IMG/VR virus record: IMGVR_UViG_3300044824_000221
Location: 1-21,017 of that record
Length of the DNA: 21,017 nt
Strand: one strand, 5' to 3'
Origin: a virus
Part shown: positions 1-7,783 of the stretch, in pieces
Layout of the letters: every line of letters begins with the position of its first letter
How positions within the stretch are numbered: the first letter of the stretch is position 1
Notes under the pieces: model-generated
What the model was told of the DNA's origin: nothing
Databases searched by the model: none
Seen by the model: the letters and a program-made list of their open reading frames with translations, nothing else
Program-made: the position numbers and the translations under genes

Positions 1-63
1 CATGGCCTGCCGCCGATTATACTGAAGGGCGGTCCGCATCCGCACGACCCGCGAGCATCATGA
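1..63 (+). CDS. 3' end of an unidentified upstream gene (partial)
   Basis: The first frame is open from the window edge to a TGA at 61-63 and encodes about 20 residues ending in HPHDPRAS. The stop lies 7 bases before the ATG of the GHKL-ATPase gene, a spacing typical of genes in one operon. The fragment is too short to assign to a family. It does not resemble a terminase C-terminus that I recognise, so it could equally belong to the same accessory block as the next gene. It could also be a chance open frame. Confidence 0.35.
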   Translation, partial: HGLPPIILKGGPHPHDPRAS

Positions 64-70
64 GCTTACG

Positions 71-2074
71 ATGAGCAACGTCAACATCAAGAGAGCCGTC
101 GAGAACATACGGGCGAAAACGACCGTTTATTCACCGATTGTCGAAGTCGTCGTCAATGCGATTCAGGCGATTGAAAGCACCAGCGGAAAACACGGGAAAA
201 TTGCCATACGCGTCCACCGGGCCGAACAGCTTGAAATGGATGGCAGTCTCAGCGAGGTCCGCAGCTTTGAAATTGAAGACAACGGCATCGGGTTCACCGG
301 TGAAAACCGTGAGGCTTTCGACACGCTCTATACCGATCTCAAAATCAGCGAAGGCGGAAAGGGGTTTGGCCGGTTCATTTGCCTGAAATATTTCGAGAAT
401 CTGCAGGTCGAGAGCGTCTATAGGGACGAGGAGGGCTTTAAGCAGCGAAAATTCTCGATGGGCAAGGTGAATGACATAATCGTCAATGAAACAGTATCAG
501 CGTCGAAGGAGCAAAGATCGGGCACGACAGTTCATCTTGGCACTCTGAAAGAAGGGACATCGATCGACAAGACGCTCATTACGATTGCGAGAAACCTAGT
601 CGAGAAACTTCTTCCGTACTTTATAACGAAAGATTATTGTTGTCCCGAAATCATTCTATCTGAAAAGGATGGCGCAGAGCCCATCCGCCTGAACGCCTTT
701 TTCACTAATGAGCTAGCTGACGCAATCGTGGAGCTGCCGCTCCAAACCGGTGCTTTTACCCTGCGGGGCAATCAGGCCGACGAGGAGTTCCTTGTCCGGG
801 TCTTTAAGCTGTACTCGCCAAGAAATCAGAAAAGTAAGGTCAGCCTTGTCGCTCACAAACGAGAGGTTTCCGGGTCGCCAATTCACCATTATGTCCCAGA
901 GTTCATCGACGAGTTCTATGAAAACGACGCCGCTGGAAATGCCAATCACGATAGAAACTACATCGTCAAAGCCTACGTTTTCAGCCCGTACCTTGATCGT
1001 AATGTATCGCTCGAGCGAAGCGGATTCGACTTTCAGATGGAAAACGACCTTCAGCAAGGCATATCACAGGTCGACATTGAAAGGCGAGCCGCAATTATTG
1101 CCAAAGATGCCGTTGGCCCGGATATCACGAGCCGGCAGGAGAAGAAGAGAGAACGCGTTCAATCATACGTCGATGATGACGCGCCTTGGCACAAGGGCAT
1201 ACTCGACAAGATCGACTTGACCGGACTGGCGTACAACGCTACTAAGGAAGAAATTGAAAGCCGGTTACAGAAGGAAAAATTCGTCCAGGAAGCTCAGATC
1301 AAAAGGGACGTTACGACACTACTCGCCGGGGGCAGCCTCAAGAGCCTAACAACTGATGTCCTTGAGATCGTCGGCAAGATCTCCGGAACTAGCAAGAACG
1401 ATCTGATCCATTACATCGCGCTTCGGCGAAACATCCTGGACCTTTTCGGGAAGAGCCTTGAGTTGGACGAAGGAGGCGCTTACTCGTCCGAGGGCATCGT
1501 GCACGATATCATCTTCCCCCGCAAAGGCGATACCGAGATCACGTCGTTCGACAACCACAATTTGTGGATCATTGATGAGCGTCTGAATTTTACCAATTAT
1601 GTGTCTTCCGACCTACCTCTTGACGGGGGATCTTCAGAACGCCCTGACTTGCTGGTATACAACAAGCGTATTCTTTTCCGTGGCGACAATGAGGCGAGCA
1701 ATCCGGTAACGATTTTTGAGTTCAAGAAGCCACAGCGAGATGATTTCGTTAACCCTTCATCGAAGGAAGACCCCGTTCAGCAGATTGTGCGGTACGTCAA
1801 TGACATTCGCGACGGAAAATACAAGACGCCTGAAGGCCGGAAGATGCTGATTGCCCAAAACACCCCGTTTTACGGATTTGTCGTTTGCGATCTGACGCGC
1901 AAGGTTGAAACGTGGCTGGAGCGGGAAAAGAACTTTAAGCCCATGCCGGATCGGTTGGGCTGGTTCCAGTGGATTGAAAACATCAATCTCTATGTTGAAG
2001 TGATCAGTTGGGATAAAGTGCTCAGGGATGCGAAGATGCGTAATCAGGTCTTCTTCCAGAAACTCGGCATTTAA
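71..2074 (+). CDS. GHKL (HSP90/MutL/MORC-type) ATPase fused to a PD-(D/E)XK nuclease-like domain
   Basis: This 667-residue protein starts with a Bergerat ATP-binding fold. The N-box has E25 and N29 (VEVVVNA), the G1 motif is DNGIGF at 70-75, and the G2-type glycine lid is GGKGFGR at 95-101. The middle (about 180-480) is unassigned, with charged, probably helical stretches at 370-420. The C-terminal part carries a nuclease-like signature: P525-D526, then E550-F-K552 in a hydrophobic strand (TIFEFKKP), then Q570/Q571 on the following helix. Family knowledge: GHKL ATPases joined to nucleases occur in prokaryotic conflict and restriction-like loci, where nucleotide-driven dimerisation is thought to gate DNA cleavage. 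The inference here is an intracellular defence or DNA-processing enzyme, not a virion protein. The base composition is clearly more A+T-rich than the head genes that follow. The ATG at 71 has only a weak Shine-Dalgarno. The domain calls are fairly sure; the biological role is not. Confidence 0.8.
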   Translation: MSNVNIKRAVENIRAKTTVYSPIVEVVVNAIQAIESTSGKHGKIAIRVHRAEQLEMDGSLSEVRSFEIEDNGIGFTGENREAFDTLYTDLKISEGGKGFGRFICLKYFENLQVESVYRDEEGFKQRKFSMGKVNDIIVNETVSASKEQRSGTTVHLGTLKEGTSIDKTLITIARNLVEKLLPYFITKDYCCPEIILSEKDGAEPIRLNAFFTNELADAIVELPLQTGAFTLRGNQADEEFLVRVFKLYSPRNQKSKVSLVAHKREVSGSPIHHYVPEFIDEFYENDAAGNANHDRNYIVKAYVFSPYLDRNVSLERSGFDFQMENDLQQGISQVDIERRAAIIAKDAVGPDITSRQEKKRERVQSYVDDDAPWHKGILDKIDLTGLAYNATKEEIESRLQKEKFVQEAQIKRDVTTLLAGGSLKSLTTDVLEIVGKISGTSKNDLIHYIALRRNILDLFGKSLELDEGGAYSSEGIVHDIIFPRKGDTEITSFDNHNLWIIDERLNFTNYVSSDLPLDGGSSERPDLLVYNKRILFRGDNEASNPVTIFEFKKPQRDDFVNPSSKEDPVQQIVRYVNDIRDGKYKTPEGRKMLIAQNTPFYGFVVCDLTRKVETWLEREKNFKPMPDRLGWFQWIENINLYVEVISWDKVLRDAKMRNQVFFQKLGI

Positions 2075-2275
2075 CCCTAGCCTGCGCTGTTGATAAGTCT
2101 TCCTATCCTACACGGAACGCTACGCAGGACGCCCTTTCGGGAATTCTGCTCTTGCATACGGATCTGCCAACTGTCTGCGTAGTTGGCACCTCGGAAAACT
2201 GACCCATATCTAACGGGCGCGGCTATGCGCGACGCCCTGATTCTGCTGGATGGAATCCAGCCCAGTACACTCACA

Positions 2276-2488
2276 ATGCCGTTCGTTCAGTCCGACCTCG
2301 ATGCTCTCGACGCCGCGCGCAAGCAGGGGGCGAGGCGCGTTCGCTTTCAGGATCGTGAGTTCGAATTCGATTCCGTAGATGACTACTTGAAACTCCGGAA
2401 TCTGATCCTGAACGACATCGCCCAGCAGAGCGGTCCGCAGCAAGTGCGCCAGGTTCGCATCTACACGACGAACGGTTGGGGCCACTAA
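2276..2488 (+). CDS. gpW-like head-tail connector protein
   Basis: This small protein of 70 residues has the layout of the phage lambda gpW family: an N-terminal helix (SDLDALDAARKQGARRVRF), a short beta hairpin (FQDREFEF), a second helix (SVDDYLKLRNLI) and a basic C-terminus ending RIYTTNGWGH. In that family the protein closes the head after DNA packaging and forms the platform for tail attachment. I chose ATG 2276 because it gives the usual family length of about 68-70 residues. The frame is open further upstream (ATG 2225, TTG 2183), but those residues do not look like gpW, and none of the starts has a good Shine-Dalgarno. The portal gene follows after 6 bases, the usual gpW-portal order. 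The large terminase expected just upstream is absent; the GHKL-ATPase gene sits there instead. Confidence 0.82.
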   Translation: MPFVQSDLDALDAARKQGARRVRFQDREFEFDSVDDYLKLRNLILNDIAQQSGPQQVRQVRIYTTNGWGH

Positions 2489-2494
2489 AGCACA

Positions 2495-4093
2495 GTGCCA
2501 ATTGAAACGCTGATGACGCTCGCCCGCCAGGCCGGGCATGAGCTGATGCCGATCCTGCGCGTGCCGCGCACCCGCGCGATGGGGACATTCCCGTTCGATG
2601 CCGCCGGGCGCGGGCGTCGGGGAATCGGATGGAATCCGCCGTTCCTCGGCCTGAACACGCTCCTGTTCTCGCACGGCCTGGAGTTGCAGGCGCGGAATCG
2701 GGACGCGGTTCGCAATAGCGCCTGGGCGGCGGGGGCCGTGGATTCGTATGTGGCCAATGCGATTGGACGTGGGATTCGCTTGGTTCCCCACCATCCCGAC
2801 GAGAAGGTGCGCGACCTGATCACCAGGAAGTGGAATCGCTGGACTCGCGAATGCGACGTCGAGTACGACCCGCGGAATCCCGCATCGGGCCAGACAGATT
2901 TCTACGGCCAGCAGATGGTAATCGCGCGCGAGGTCATGGAGGCTGGCGAGTGCTTCGTCCGCTTCCGGCCGCGCTCGGTGAAGGAAGGACTCACGGTTCC
3001 GCTGCAACTCCAGTTGATCGAAGCCGAGCAGTTGCCTCTGTGGCGCACGGCGGTCGAGCAACTCCCGCCCAAGAATTCGGTGCGATGTGGAATCGAGTTT
3101 CAGCCAGACGGACGGCGCGCGGCATACCACTTCTGGAAGGCGCATCCGGGCGAGACGATGTTCTTCCCGATGGACGCGCTCTCGGTCGAGCGAGTGCCCG
3201 CCACCGAAGTGCTGCACGTATACAAGCCGATTCGCGCCGGGCAATTTCGAGGACAGCCGTGGCTCACATCGGTGATCGCGAAGCTCTACGAACTGGAGCA
3301 GTACACGGACGCGGAGATCGTCCGCAAGAAACTCGCGGCGATGATCACCGGGTTCATCACGCAGGCCAGCCCGGACAATCCGATCATCCCGCCGGATCAG
3401 TATCAGAACGGGCCGAGCCAGACCGAGCAAGGGACGCAGATCAGCAAGCTCGAACCCGGCACGTTCCAGGTCCTGAACTTCGGAGAAGAAGTGCAGTTTG
3501 CCGAGGCGAAGGACAGCGGCGATTTCAAATCGTTCATCAGGAGTTGCCTGCAAGCTTTCGCGAGCGGCGCCGGGCTTGCCGAGTACCAGATCAGCGGCGA
3601 CCTGTCGGGGATCAACTACTCGTCGATCCGCGCCGGCCTGCTGGAGTTCCGCCGCAAGTGCGAGCAGTATCAGCATTCTGTTTTTATCTTCCAGGTCTGC
3701 CATCCGGTGTATAGACGCTGGCTGCGCGATGCAATGCTGGCGCTCGTGTTCGGCATTGATCTGTTGAACGCATACAACAAAGATCCCGAGCCGTTCGAGG
3801 AAGTGCAGTGGGTCACGCCCGGCTGGCCCTGGGTCGATCCGGAGAAGGACATCAAGGCCTCCAACGACGCCATTCGCAGCGGCCTCTCCACCCGCTCCGG
3901 CGAGGTTGCGGCGCAAGGGCGCGATTCCGGGGCGGTGGACGCCGAGCAGGCAGCGGACAACAAACGCGCCGACAAGCTTGGGCTGTCCTACGACAGCGAT
4001 GGCCGCAAGGTCCTCACCGGGCGCAACGCCGGATTGACGGAAAGCGAGATCCAGACGGACGCGAGCAAGGGAGAGGTGGATGTGAAGCCGTGA
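2495..4093 (+). CDS. Phage portal protein, lambda-type family
   Basis: This 532-residue protein has the length and layout of lambda-family portals. An N-terminal segment with RDAVRNSAWAAGAVDSYVAN is followed by REVMEAGECFVRFRPR, the long clip/stem region rich in polar and aromatic residues, and a C-terminal tail rich in Lys, Gly and Asp. The portal is a dodecameric ring at one capsid vertex; DNA enters and leaves through it and the connector docks on it. The start shown is GTG 2495, six bases after the connector stop. ATG 2513 is an in-frame alternative that would remove six residues. Neither has a strong ribosome-binding site, so translation is probably coupled to the connector gene. The stop overlaps the protease start by GTGA. 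The neighbours on both sides match the standard lambda-like head order. Confidence 0.92.
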   Translation: MPIETLMTLARQAGHELMPILRVPRTRAMGTFPFDAAGRGRRGIGWNPPFLGLNTLLFSHGLELQARNRDAVRNSAWAAGAVDSYVANAIGRGIRLVPHHPDEKVRDLITRKWNRWTRECDVEYDPRNPASGQTDFYGQQMVIAREVMEAGECFVRFRPRSVKEGLTVPLQLQLIEAEQLPLWRTAVEQLPPKNSVRCGIEFQPDGRRAAYHFWKAHPGETMFFPMDALSVERVPATEVLHVYKPIRAGQFRGQPWLTSVIAKLYELEQYTDAEIVRKKLAAMITGFITQASPDNPIIPPDQYQNGPSQTEQGTQISKLEPGTFQVLNFGEEVQFAEAKDSGDFKSFIRSCLQAFASGAGLAEYQISGDLSGINYSSIRAGLLEFRRKCEQYQHSVFIFQVCHPVYRRWLRDAMLALVFGIDLLNAYNKDPEPFEEVQWVTPGWPWVDPEKDIKASNDAIRSGLSTRSGEVAAQGRDSGAVDAEQAADNKRADKLGLSYDSDGRKVLTGRNAGLTESEIQTDASKGEVDVKP

Positions 4094-5763
4094 GGAATCT
4101 GACTCGTCTTGCATCGCGGTTCGTGAACACGCCGCTCATGATTCACCCGCCCAAGCTGGAAGTGATAGTCCAAGCGCTGGGGCCACGGCTGGGCATCATT
4201 CCGCTGACCGGCGTAAAGCCCGTTGAGCCGTTCGCCACCGCTTACATCGAGCAGGCCGATGATAGCGGCTACCAGGTGATCGACGGTGTGGCGATCATTC
4301 CGATTCAGGGTGTCCTGACGAAACAGGAGTCCTGGGTTTCGGCACTGAGCGGTTGCAGCTCCTATGCGCAGATCGGGGGCAACCTTCAGGACGCCGTGAA
4401 CGACGCCGGAGTGCGGGCGATCCTCCTACAGGTTGATTCGCCGGGTGGCGAGACCACGGGCTGCTTGGAACTGTCCGACTTCATCTACTCGATTCGCGGC
4501 GCGAAGCCGATCTATGCGGTCGCTGACGACTTCGCGTTCTCGGCGGCTTACGCTCTTACCAGCGCGGCCGACAGGATCTTCGTCACGCGCATGGGGGCGG
4601 TCGGGTCCGTCGGCGTGGTGGTGCTGCATACCGAGGATTCGAAATTCAACGACGAGCAGGGGTTCAAGTACACCTACATCTTCAAAGGCGACAGGAAGGT
4701 CGATGGGAACCCGCATGAACCGTTGTCGGAGCGCGCCGAGAAAGACATCCAGTCCGAGATTGACCGGCAGTATGACCAGTTTGTAGCAACGGTCGCGCGG
4801 AACCGCAAGGCCCACGCAGAGAAGATCGTCGCGACGCAGGCCGGCGTGTTCTGGGCGGAGAATGCCATTCCGCTCCTGGCCGACGAAGTCGGAGCGCTGG
4901 GCGATGCCATGAACGCGCTTCGGAAACTGCTCGGCGAGCCGGTCCAGAATTCAACGGCGGCGATTGCCGCAATATCCACAACCAGGGAGGTAACAGCAAG
5001 TATGCCCAATGAAACGCTCACCATCGCCGCCGAGGGTAAGAAGCCGGGTGACGGCGACGGCGACGAGAAGACCAACAACGAACCGAAGTACTGCCACGCA
5101 TGCGGTACCAAGCTTCACGCGGATGCGACGTTCTGCCATGCCTGCGGCACGAAGGCCGAGGGCGAGGCGTCCGGCAAGTTCTGCCACGCCTGCGGTGCCG
5201 AGCTGCGGAAGGGTGCAGAGTACTGCCACGCCTGCGGCGAGGGCGCAAAGAGCGATGCCAAGAAACCGGAGGGCGCGGCTCCTCTTGCGGGCATCGCTGC
5301 CGTGGCGGGTCTGCCGTTAAGGATGCGTCCCGAGGGCGACATCGAAGCCATCGGCGCGCTGTGCAAGATGGCGGGCTGTCCCGACAAGGCCGCGGAGTTC
5401 CTCACGAAGAAGAAACCCAACGGCCAATATTTCAGCGTGGCGGATGTCAGTGAGGAACTGACCGCCGCCCGCGTGACCGAAAGCGAGAGGAGCATGATTA
5501 CTTCGCACGTCAACCCGAACCAGGGCGCAACAGGCTCGCTTCAGGAACTTGAAGCCCAAGCCACCAGCTACGCCCGCCAGAATCGCGGCAAAGAGACTCC
5601 GAATCTTTACGCCGAAAGCGGTACCACCAAGCTGACCAAGGAGCGCGCCTACGCCCAGATGCTCGAAGAGCATCCCGAGGTTTACGGCGCGTTCGTCGCG
5701 CAGCATAACGCGAAGGGCCTGATCGCCACGCTCGAACGGGCTGGCATTCGCCTCGCCCGGTAG
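4090..5763 (+). CDS. S49-family (SppA/ClpP-fold) prohead protease with C-terminal scaffold region
   Basis: This 557-residue protein processes the prohead and corresponds in position and design to lambda gpC. The N-terminal 300 residues are an S49 peptidase: LQVDSPGG at 113-120, the candidate nucleophile Ser151 in FSAAYALTSAAD, GAVGSVGVV at 169-177, and the candidate general base Lys203 in KGDRKVDG, which lines up with the Ser-Lys dyad of short SppA proteins. Residues 335-382 carry four CHACG knuckles. The C-terminal region (about 415-557) is charged and ends in YAQMLEEHPEVYGAFVAQHN, consistent with a scaffold. GTG 4090 overlaps the portal stop as GTGA and keeps the N-terminus LASRFVNTPLMIHPPKLEVI, which resembles phage S49 proteins; ATG 4138 is the alternative. 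A second in-frame start at 5002 has its own Shine-Dalgarno (listed separately). The zinc knuckles are unusual for this family. Confidence 0.9.
   Translation: MRNLTRLASRFVNTPLMIHPPKLEVIVQALGPRLGIIPLTGVKPVEPFATAYIEQADDSGYQVIDGVAIIPIQGVLTKQESWVSALSGCSSYAQIGGNLQDAVNDAGVRAILLQVDSPGGETTGCLELSDFIYSIRGAKPIYAVADDFAFSAAYALTSAADRIFVTRMGAVGSVGVVVLHTEDSKFNDEQGFKYTYIFKGDRKVDGNPHEPLSERAEKDIQSEIDRQYDQFVATVARNRKAHAEKIVATQAGVFWAENAIPLLADEVGALGDAMNALRKLLGEPVQNSTAAIAAISTTREVTASMPNETLTIAAEGKKPGDGDGDEKTNNEPKYCHACGTKLHADATFCHACGTKAEGEASGKFCHACGAELRKGAEYCHACGEGAKSDAKKPEGAAPLAGIAAVAGLPLRMRPEGDIEAIGALCKMAGCPDKAAEFLTKKKPNGQYFSVADVSEELTAARVTESERSMITSHVNPNQGATGSLQELEAQATSYARQNRGKETPNLYAESGTTKLTKERAYAQMLEEHPEVYGAFVAQHNAKGLIATLERAGIRLAR
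4985..4990 (+). promoter_or_regulatory. Internal Shine-Dalgarno for a nested scaffold start
   Basis: GGGAGG lies inside the protease coding sequence, 11 bases before an in-frame ATG at 5002. It is better than the site in front of the protease's own GTG start. It falls exactly at the boundary between the peptidase domain and the zinc-knuckle/scaffold part, which argues for a functional second start. Confidence 0.6.
5002..5763 (+). CDS. Nested scaffold protein (Nu3-like internal start) with four zinc knuckles
   Basis: An in-frame ATG at 5002 inside the protease gene would produce a 253-residue protein identical to the protease C-terminus. Lambda makes its scaffold Nu3 in the same way from within gene C, so by analogy this product would be the bulk prohead scaffold, later degraded by the protease. 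Its first part (about residues 31-78) has four CHACG motifs. These could bind one zinc ion per pair as two tandem zinc ribbons. The rest is polar and probably helical. I see the start, its ribosome-binding site and the domain boundary directly. That the shorter product is made, and that it acts as scaffold, is inference. A lambda-type scaffold with zinc ribbons is not something I recognise. Confidence 0.6.
   Translation: MPNETLTIAAEGKKPGDGDGDEKTNNEPKYCHACGTKLHADATFCHACGTKAEGEASGKFCHACGAELRKGAEYCHACGEGAKSDAKKPEGAAPLAGIAAVAGLPLRMRPEGDIEAIGALCKMAGCPDKAAEFLTKKKPNGQYFSVADVSEELTAARVTESERSMITSHVNPNQGATGSLQELEAQATSYARQNRGKETPNLYAESGTTKLTKERAYAQMLEEHPEVYGAFVAQHNAKGLIATLERAGIRLAR
5089..5237 (+). repeat. 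Four-copy coding repeat encoding CHACG zinc knuckles
   Basis: The near-identical 17-base unit (consensus TNCTGCCACGCCTGCGG) occurs at 5089, 5131, 5179 and 5221, with start-to-start distances of 42, 48 and 42 bases. The distances are multiples of three, so the repeat is a protein repeat. Each unit gives one CxxC half-site; units 1+2 and 3+4 would each make one zinc ribbon. Confidence 0.85.
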
Positions 5764-5784
5764 CGACAGAGGAGAACAACAGAT

Positions 5785-6168
5785 ATGGCATTCGAACAGA
5801 CATTACGATCAGTCGGGCTTCCGGCGGCGGCGGACCTCACGAGCGGTGGAACTGTGAACCCGCAGTTCTACTTCGTGACCGTCAACTCGTCCGGACAGAT
5901 CAACTTCTCGGGCGCTGGAGCCGTCGCCGATGGCGTGGTCCAGGACAAGCCCAACGCACAGGGAGTCGAGGGCGAGGTCGCGATCCTTGGAATCACCAAG
6001 CTGGTGACCGGCGCTGCGGTCAACAACGGCGACCAGCTCATGGCCAACGCCAGCGGCCAGGCCATCACTGCGACCTCCGGCAATTTCGTGCGGGCGCGCG
6101 CGCTGGCGGCATCGGGCGGCGCTGGCGTGATCATCCCCGCGCTGCTTCTCGGCCCGTACAAGATGTAG
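5785..6168 (+). CDS. Capsid decoration (cement) protein, DUF2190-like
   Basis: This 127-residue protein is rich in Gly, Ala, Val and short beta-strand segments (VADGVVQDKP, GEVAILGITKLVTGAAVNNGDQLMA), the pattern of DUF2190-type capsid cement proteins. These are small proteins that bind the outside of expanded capsids. It lies between the protease/scaffold gene and the major capsid gene, the position of lambda gpD. A clear Shine-Dalgarno (AGAGGAG) precedes ATG 5785. No signal peptide or membrane segment is seen. Confidence 0.75.
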   Translation: MAFEQTLRSVGLPAAADLTSGGTVNPQFYFVTVNSSGQINFSGAGAVADGVVQDKPNAQGVEGEVAILGITKLVTGAAVNNGDQLMANASGQAITATSGNFVRARALAASGGAGVIIPALLLGPYKM

Positions 6169-6194
6169 CCGTTCATCAATAGGAGAAATCACAA

Positions 6195-7208
6195 ATGCCT
6201 CAGCCAACACTACAAGACGTCCACGTCAATCGCCCGCTGACGAATGTTTCAGTGGCCTACCTTCAGGAGGCCGCCGGAGTCGAATTCGTCGCCGACAAGG
6301 CCTTCCCGGCGGTGCCGGTCGAAAACAAGAGCGATCTCTACTACACCTACGCGCGGGCCGACTTCAACCGCGACGAGATGCAGAAGCGCGCTCTCGCAAC
6401 CGAATCCGCCGGCACGGGCTACAACCTGAACTCCACCGGCACTTACAACTGCGATGTGTGGTCGCTGCACAAGGACGTGGATGATCAGATCCGCTCCAAC
6501 AGCGACTCGCCGCTCGCACCTGACCGCGACGCCACGATCTTCCTGACCCAGAAGGCCCTGATCCGCCGCGAAAACCAGTGGGTCACGAAGTTCTTCGGCA
6601 CCGGCATCTGGACCAACAACGTCAGCGGCCAGGCGACCGCGGACTCCACGCACGTCATCTATTGGGACTCCGGGAACTATCCGAACGGCAACCCGATCAC
6701 GGACATCCGCCACGCGAAAACCCAGATGCGGCTGTCGAGCGGTGGCTTCGCGCCGAACATCTTCGTGGTCAGCCGCCCGGTGTTCGACAAGCTCGTCGAT
6801 CATCCCGACTTCATCGACCGCACCAAGTACGGCCAGACCGCGCCGAACCCGGCAGTGGCCACCCGCCAGATCATGGCAGAGATTCTCGAACTTGAGGATG
6901 TCCTGGTCATTGACGCCGTCTACAACACGGCGGCGGAAGGCGCGGCCGAATCCAACGCGTTCATCGGCGGCATGAGCGCGGCGCTGTTCTACCGCCCCAA
7001 GAATGCCGGCCTGATGACACCCAGCGCCGGGTACGTCTTCAACTGGACAGGTCTGATCGGAACGACCGGTGGCGCCGGTGTCCGCATCAAGACTTTCCGC
7101 ATGGAGCACCTGGCTTCGGATCGCGTCGAGATCGACTCGGCGTTCGATATGCGCCTGGTCTCCCCGGACCTGGGCTTCTTCTTCAACAACGTGATCTCGG
7201 CGGTGTAA
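6195..7208 (+). CDS. Major capsid protein
   Basis: At 337 residues the protein is close to the length of lambda gpE and similar capsid subunits. It directly follows the protease, scaffold and decoration genes, where the major capsid gene is expected. The N-terminal part (AYLQEAAGVEFVADKAFPAVPVE) and the central part (FLTQKALIRRENQWVTKFFG, then FVVSRPVFDKLVDHPDF) fit an HK97-fold coat protein with a long helix and a beta-rich P domain. The sequence near NTAAEGAAESNAF resembles the conserved C-terminal stretch of such capsids. A good Shine-Dalgarno (AGGAG) lies before ATG 6195. There is no obvious long N-terminal delta domain, which agrees with a separate scaffold. Confidence 0.85.
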   Translation: MPQPTLQDVHVNRPLTNVSVAYLQEAAGVEFVADKAFPAVPVENKSDLYYTYARADFNRDEMQKRALATESAGTGYNLNSTGTYNCDVWSLHKDVDDQIRSNSDSPLAPDRDATIFLTQKALIRRENQWVTKFFGTGIWTNNVSGQATADSTHVIYWDSGNYPNGNPITDIRHAKTQMRLSSGGFAPNIFVVSRPVFDKLVDHPDFIDRTKYGQTAPNPAVATRQIMAEILELEDVLVIDAVYNTAAEGAAESNAFIGGMSAALFYRPKNAGLMTPSAGYVFNWTGLIGTTGGAGVRIKTFRMEHLASDRVEIDSAFDMRLVSPDLGFFFNNVISAV

Positions 7209-7210
7209 CT

Positions 7211-7501
7211 ATGATGCTCCGTCGCGAATCATGGGCGCGGCTGACCAGGGGTCTGGTTCCGCCGCTTTATGTCCTGCGCCCGTTGCAGGGCTTTACGCCG
7301 TCTGACATCGGCGACGAGTACCCCGCGCCGGAGTCCGCAAACAAGGTCCAGTTGACGCGGGCGCGGCAGCTCTACGAGCAACGCCGGATCGGGACGCAGG
7401 CAGAAGCGGAGCGGGCGCTCTCCAGGCTTCCAAAGCAGGAACCGGCCAAGCCGGGAAAGGAGAAGAGACATGGCAATCAAGGTGGAAAAAACACCCGTTA
7501 A
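7211..7501 (+). CDS. Small basic protein of unknown function in the head-completion region
   Basis: This 96-residue protein begins two bases after the capsid stop. It has a hydrophobic-basic N-terminus (RLTRGLVPPLYVLRPLQGF) and a charged helical part (TRARQLYEQRRIGTQAEAERAL), and it ends in a Lys/Gly-rich tail. I do not recognise the family. The last 32 bases overlap the next gene in another frame. The close packing between capsid and connector genes makes a small virion or assembly role plausible. ATG 7211 and ATG 7214 are both possible starts, neither with a strong Shine-Dalgarno. Confidence 0.6.
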   Translation: MMLRRESWARLTRGLVPPLYVLRPLQGFTPSDIGDEYPAPESANKVQLTRARQLYEQRRIGTQAEAERALSRLPKQEPAKPGKEKRHGNQGGKNTR

Positions 7502-7778
7502 CGCTCCGGAGTTTCAGAGCGCGGGTCCGCAGGCAAACTTCAAAGGCACCTATCCATCGAAGCAGAAGCAGTTCCTGTCGGCGGTGCAAACGGGCAACGG
7601 CGCGCAGCAAAGCATCGCGCACGGTCTGGGTGCAGTGCCTGCGGGGGTGCTGGTCTCCTGCACCGACAACAGCGGGAGCACCAACGTCTTCACGGTCGCC
7701 GAAGGTACGCACACCGCGACCAACGTGCTCGTGACGGTGACCACGGGGGCCAAGTACAAGGTTCTGGCCTGGCTCTGA
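7470..7778 (+). CDS. Hypothetical phage structural protein, beta-rich
   Basis: The 102-residue product is rich in Thr, Val, Gly and Asn with alternating hydrophobic residues near the end (TNVLVTVTTGAKYKVLAWL), which suggests a small beta-sandwich. The strong AAGGAG eight bases before ATG 7470 lies inside the end of the previous gene, so the start is well supported. It is placed between the capsid and connector genes and could be a second decoration or a fibre-like protein. No family is recognised. Confidence 0.65.
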   Translation: MAIKVEKTPVNAPEFQSAGPQANFKGTYPSKQKQFLSAVQTGNGAQQSIAHGLGAVPAGVLVSCTDNSGSTNVFTVAEGTHTATNVLVTVTTGAKYKVLAWL

Positions 7779-7783
7779 TTCCG

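Noticed and set aside
2080-2133. CCTGCG...CGCAGG inverted repeat after the GHKL gene as terminator
   Set aside because: The loop is nearly 40 bases, the stem is six base pairs and no T-run follows.
2210-4114. Long minus-strand open frame opposite the portal gene
   Set aside because: It is antisense to a well-recognised portal, its translation is Arg/Leu-rich low-complexity text, and such open frames are common opposite high-G+C genes.
5089-5237. Regular DNA repeat that could suggest a CRISPR array
   Set aside because: The spacing is a multiple of three, the repeat stays within one coding frame and encodes zinc knuckles; the 'spacers' are coding as well.
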